Part shown: positions 60,113 to 64,000 of the stretch, piece by piece
How the letters are laid out: each line of letters begins with the position of its first letter
Numbering within the stretch: position 1 is the first letter of the stretch
Source of the DNA: Clavaria fumosa
Taxonomy: Eukaryota; Basidiomycota; Agaricomycetes; Agaricales; Clavariaceae
DNA: 64,000 bases
Direction of reading: 5' to 3'
NCBI GenBank assembly: GCA_951802425.1
Contig: OX637794.1
Location: forward strand, 2,666,001 to 2,730,000
The notes under the pieces: model-generated
What the model was told of the DNA's origin: nothing
Seen by the model: only the letters and a program-made list of their open reading frames with translations
Database searches by the model: none
Translations under genes and position numbers: made by a program

Positions 60113-61010
60113 TCATTGAAGCGCCCATGTTTCGAAGGCAGAGAAATCTAGCACCACTCCATACATCTTGTCAGATGGCACCATTGTCACGAAGCTCGAC
60201 ATCAGATTGTTCGCAATATTTCGTTCGCCTGCTTTCTTCCCACAAATCGGGGGATAAGGAGGCGGAGGTTTGATGTATTGACACACTCCCACGGCAGTAT
60301 CTCCCAAAATGAGCTGCAGAGCAGCGACTCAGTCATAAAGAGTGTCAGGTTGTTATACAAAGACGGGGCGCACCATGTGAGAACGGTCAGAAGCGAAATT
60401 GTCCAGGAACTTATCTGCTTGTATGACCCTAAAGATGCTGCGAGACACGCCGATCTGACCGTCAGATCCTTCGCTTGAGACTAATTCTAATGTACCTTGC
60501 ATATTGATCAAGAAGAGCCCGTTGGTGTAAGAAAGTCCGCCGAATGTATTCTGCCGGAATGTCGTGATTGTTCCAGTACGTGATATGCGAGACATCATAC
60601 CTGACGCAACACATGGCACAGGCAACCGAGTATCTAGGCCATAAACCCAACTTTGGGTATTGCGAGTGGATAGTACATTGGTATCCCCTGTGAGTACGGG
60701 AGACGACCGCGGTATCAGAATCATGACCACATGGTAGTCCCAAAGCACTACATCATTTTCCGTATTGGCTGACTTTTGGCTCCAAAGTGCGACCTAAATA
60801 TCGTGGCCATCAGCCGGGTGACCCTCGAGTAACGCGCAAATGGTGCACAGATCTGCTCGGGTTGGAGATGAACACCGCAAATATGTCCCAGTAGGCAGTG
60901 CAATCATCGCGCGAGTTGAAATACGCGATGAGTTTATAGATATTTTCTTCGCACCAGTGACTAGTGTAGATGTAATCAGGGGGGAGTGCCGGGGGTTCGC
61001 GCTCAAGCAT
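60113..61010 (-). CDS. NTAQ1: protein N-terminal glutamine amidohydrolase (NTAQ1)
   Basis: Converts N-terminal Gln to Glu on proteins, a first step of the Arg/N-degron pathway. The start ATG at 61010 gives MLEREPPALPPDYIYTSHWC, with EENIYKLIAYF next. The Cys in SHWCEENIY is the expected catalytic nucleophile. YWDIFAVFISNP is followed by spliced exons with VALWSQK, NTENDVVLWDYHVVMILIP (His and Asp of the catalytic triad expected in this WDYHV motif), YFRVIQADKFLDNFASDRSH and GVVLDFSAFE at the C-terminus. About 240 residues. Introns at the 60350-60480 and 60760-60800 regions are approximate. Confidence 0.85.
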
Positions 61011-61323
61011 GTTCAGTCGAGAGGTGACCTTGCTTCAGAGTCCGCCCCAAGTGTTGGAATGTCACGTGCATGACGGCCTCCTCAGCGTGTTGAATAAATT
61101 CTGATTATAGATGGACGACCCGCCGGGTACAGTATAGCGGGAAACGAGAACGTGACCGGGACTGGACGCTGCAGAATTCGATGTTATATTTTTTGCATTG
61201 TGGTGCGACCAACGATCAATGGGATCAAATGTCGCATAGGAGCACTGCAGCACTCCCAAGCTGTCGACGGACATCGTGAAAATCAACATCATGGGCTGCG
61301 GGGTAGCATCGTTGAGAAGTCGT
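61011..61323. other. gap between NTAQ1 and ATP12
   Basis: A minus-strand frame (61062-61361) overlaps the ATP12 end and has no recognisable features. It probably lies in the ATP12 3' UTR and the NTAQ1 promoter. No gene is supported. Confidence 0.4.
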
Positions 61324-62320
61324 TTACGCGACACATCCATTGGTGCGTGACATTGACTCACAATCTTGAACCTCTCCCCATTGTTGTATTTGGCTGATTA
61401 CTTCAATTCGGGTTGCAATTGACGCTTGCTCAACGGAGAGATGTCGTTTGATAAGCGCGAGGGCGATGATAAAAGACTTGGTCGTATATGTTGCTCGTTC
61501 CATAGCTACAATAAGGATGAGCTTGAAGCGCGTGTCAATCATGCATGGTGCTCTGTACCAGCCAGTCCCCAGTGATCTAGAGATGACAAGAATTCCAGGA
61601 AAATTTCTTTCGTCTCAGTAGGCTGTGGGTTTGAAAAGATCGAGGTAAATGTCTTGATGTCGGCATGAAATGTGACTCGGGCCCAATGAAGGAGCGGGTC
61701 CCAATGTTGAGCTTGGAGTTCGACGAGGGCTGGATGATTATGGTCATAAAAGCTGCCCGGTCTCATCAAGGTCGAAATTTTTGGGAAGATATGAAAACCA
61801 GGTCACACACCAGACCGTGTCAGTATCAAGGTAGGTCAATAGTGATGCTTGGAGCTTCGATCGTGTGTCTGCGTCCTGAAGAGCGTCGATGGCTCGTGTG
61901 ATTATGGAAGTCTATAACCCCAGGTTTCTCATGCATACTGAAGCTGAAGCTCAAAACAAGCTAGCAAATATCTTACAATTGGCAGAGCATGGGGCTTGAT
62001 TAGAACCTCCTGGTTTTCCCATTCAGCGGCTAGAAGGGTTGCGACCATCCTTTTCCTACCAGGTAGTAATAACATATTACCACCAAGTGTTTTGAGGGGA
62101 CGCCGATCCAATGTCACGGATAATTGGTCTCCACGCCTTTCGATGTTCACTGTCTTCCAAAACCTCTTCAACGTGGCCTGAGCGCCTGAAAATACAATTG
62201 AAGAACAACAACGGTAAGACAAATGGGCTTACGATTGGTGTCTGTGACTGCCGGCCCATCAATGGGATGAGACGTAGCGATCCTACGAATTTGCAATCTT
62301 GTACCTAAGGACCGCAGCAT
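61324..62320 (-). CDS. ATP12: F1-ATPase assembly chaperone ATP12
   Basis: Mitochondrial matrix chaperone that holds the alpha subunit of F1 before assembly. The start ATG at 62320 gives MLRSLGTRLQIRRIATSHPI, an Arg/Ser-rich presequence. A GTAAGC intron joins ATLKRFWKTVNIERRGDQLS, then VTLDRRPLKTLGGNMLLLPG and LLAAEWENQEVLIKPHALP, the ATP12 hallmark blocks. Further exons read YDHNHPALVELQAQHWDPLL, TFTSIFSNPQPTETKEIFLE and LIKRHLSVEQASIATRIEVI, with SQIQQWGEVQD before the stop near 61324. The usual DVDYHD end is not clear, so the 3' end may contain one more intron. It is divergent from MSH3 with 146 bp between starts. Confidence 0.88.
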
Positions 62321-62466
62321 CTAGTTGACGGTTGAGGAAAGAAGTGCCTTTCGTCGCGGCGGGCGCTGGGTCACGGGACTACAGCTCCATGTCACATGAT
62401 CGTGTCTCTCGTGCTCAATAAGGAAAAGGTTAATTAGCCACACCAGGTCCCAATACAGTACATCTC
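62321..62466. promoter_or_regulatory. divergent ATP12/MSH3 promoter
   Basis: 146 bp between the two start codons. It contains CpG-rich sequence (CGTCGCGGCGGGCGC near 62354) and a short AT-rich part. I see no TATA box and no ACGCGT site. Confidence 0.35.
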
Positions 62467-64000
62467 ATGCCATCACCAAGCCCAGGTTCTCATAAGCAAG
62501 CTACTCTCTCGCATTATTTTAAGCCTTTATCAGCACGGGATGATGATAGAAAGAGGGCTTCCTCTCCTATAGATTTGACTGGGGAGGACGCTGAACCACC
62601 TTTAGAGAAGCGTCCACGAGTTTTGGACGCGCCGGATTCTCACTCTACTCAAGCTACTTCGTCGGGTACTGCGAAGGAACGGTGGAAATATGCTCCTTCC
62701 TCCTCGGACACCGCGCAACGACTTAGCCGGTCCAAAGCAGCACGGGGTGGTGACAGAAAGAGGGTTTCTTCTCCTATAGATTTGACTGGCGATAACGCTA
62801 AACCACCGTCGGAGAGGCGTTCGCGAGTTTTGGACGTGCCGGATTCTCACTCTACTCAAGCTACTTCGTCGAGTACTGCGAAGGAACGGTGGAAATATGC
62901 TCCTTCCTCCCAGGACACCGCGCAACGACTTAGCCAGTCCAATGACGCAGCTGAGGAGCCACGAAAAAACCGACGTCGTGAGGCATTCAAGAAGAAGCTG
63001 TTGGAGAGCAACAGCATCTTTCTCCGCAGGAAATCAACTTCAAATTGTAGCGAGACTCCCTCAGATGCAGAACAGGACAGATGGGACAAAGGAGAGAGTG
63101 GAAGTGACTCGGACAACAAGTTTAAAGCCTTGACGGCAGTTTTCGCGAGGGACACGAAGGGGAAAGGCAAGTCAGCCGTTAAGGGCCATTCTCAACGCTC
63201 CAAGAAAGTCGTAGAGGTGGGACCGAGTGGGCAACCCTATACTCCTTTGGAACTGCAGGTCCGTCTGCCTGCCGTCTTTTGCTTTACTTGGATCTGAGAT
63301 GTCGTATTATATAAAGGTCCTTCAGCTCAAAAAAAGTAATCCAGGTACCATGATTATGGTGGAAGTTGGTTACAAATACAGAATTTTCGGCGAAGACGCA
63401 AGGGTGCGCCTACGAAGTCGGATGCTGAGCTTATTTTCATGTTGCATAGGCCGCAGCGAATGCGCTCGGAATTGCGTGCTTTACTTTGCGTAATTTTTTG
63501 ACCGCGTCGTTCCCAACACACAGGCTCGGAATTCATCTGAAAAAGTGTGTAGCCTTATTCTTGGCTTTAATCTGAACCATTCATGTTTCAGCAAGGCTTC
63601 TGTCCGAAGGTCATCGGGTTGGGATAGTTTCGCAAACCGAAACTGCTGCCCTGAAGAAAGTTGGAAACAATCGTGGAGGTCCATTTGATCGCAAATTAAC
63701 GCATCTATATACCGCTGCAACGTAAGGCCCTTCCCTGTGTACCTCTTACAAACTCTGATTGATCAGCAGGTATGTGGATGAACTGAATTCCGTAGATGAT
63801 TTGGAGCGCTACTCGCCTCCTCCTCTCATGTGTTTAATAGAGGAGGAGCGAGGAGGCATGGGTGCTGACGAGCGAGCGTCCATGGACATGGTGGCTGTCT
63901 GCCCAAGCACGGGTGATGTTGTTTGGGACGAATTTGATGGTCAGCTCGCATGCCTTTTGATTTGTTACTCCAACGGAACTGTTATTAGATAACCACATGC
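62467..64000 (+). CDS. MSH3: DNA mismatch-repair protein MSH3, 5' part (runs off the window)
   Basis: MutS-beta subunit that with Msh2 recognises insertion/deletion loops. The ATG at 62467 gives [20 protein letters not shown], where QATLSHYF is a PIP-box-like PCNA-binding motif. A disordered region with a 69-residue tandem duplication follows, then [11 protein letters not shown]. After introns the mismatch-binding N-terminal domain appears: [20 protein letters not shown] with [41 protein letters not shown] and [27 protein letters not shown] and the [13 protein letters not shown] block identify Msh3 rather than Msh6. The rest, including the ATPase, lies beyond 64000. Confidence 0.9.
62533..62943 (+). 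repeat. in-frame tandem duplication (207 bp period) in MSH3
   Basis: Unit 1 (62533-62739) and unit 2 (62740 to about 62943) are direct repeats with a 207 bp (69-codon) period and few differences. Both begin GCACGGG. Both encode [38 protein letters not shown] and DTAQRLS blocks. Each copy carries a PIDLTG motif like those that bind SUMO. The high nucleotide identity points to a recent event. Confidence 0.9.

Overview
This window is nuclear DNA of a filamentous basidiomycete, most likely an Agaricomycete. Genes are dense, sit on both strands and are cut by many 45-65 bp GT-AG introns. The proteins match fungal families (anthranilate synthase, Ssb-type Hsp70, Cdc25, CAP/Srv2, TVP23, MSH3), and one gene belongs to the mushroom-typical DUF6593 type. 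I see no rRNA, tRNA, transposon, CRISPR array or secondary-metabolite cluster. All names come from reading the translations; no database search was run. Exon joins were worked out by hand, so gene ends are firmer than some internal splice sites.

Layout 0-13.4 kb: a 65-residue spliced small protein; SHQ1 (-); TRP2 (+) ending 25 bp from mitochondrial uS2m (-); an Ssb-type Hsp70 (+); kinetochore SPC24 (+); then the CAF-1 large subunit (-) and RFC2 (+) sharing a ~120 bp divergent promoter with an MCB-type ACGCGT site.

Layout 13.7-35.7 kb: two complete exportin-1 (CRM1) genes on the same strand, about 14 kb apart. Between them lie CDC25, CCT1, CDC27/APC3, an uncharacterised acidic Ser/Pro-rich protein, an SRR1-domain protein and the ribosome recycling/re-initiation factor TMA20/MCT1. 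The 31.5-35.7 kb copy is canonical. The 13.8-17.8 kb copy is intact but diverged and lacks the leptomycin-reactive cysteine. This is the most striking feature of the window.

Layout 36-51 kb: SEN34 (+), an EI24-family membrane protein (-), a Bre2/Ash2-like SPRY protein (+), a PhoD-like phosphatase (-) whose metal-binding motif is assembled from 9-nt and 5-nt micro-exons, Srv2/CAP (-), a mitochondrial GGQ release-factor-like protein (-), the complex III assembly factor MZM1 (-), TVP23 (-) and a ubiquitin-conjugating enzyme (+).

Layout 51-64 kb: a very large Ser/Pro-rich protein of unknown function (+), a DUF6593-like protein (-), a BTB-domain protein (-), N-terminal glutamine amidohydrolase (-), the F1-ATPase chaperone ATP12 (-) and the 5' part of MSH3 (+), which runs off the window and contains a recent 207 bp in-frame tandem duplication.

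Functional themes: most genes are housekeeping. Several serve S phase and mitosis (RFC2, CAF-1, SPC24, CDC25, APC3, MSH3), several serve mitochondria (uS2m, RSO55-like, MZM1, ATP12), and several serve protein synthesis, folding or turnover (Ssb, CCT1, TMA20, E2, NTAQ1). There is no evidence that they form a co-regulated cluster beyond the divergent pairs noted.
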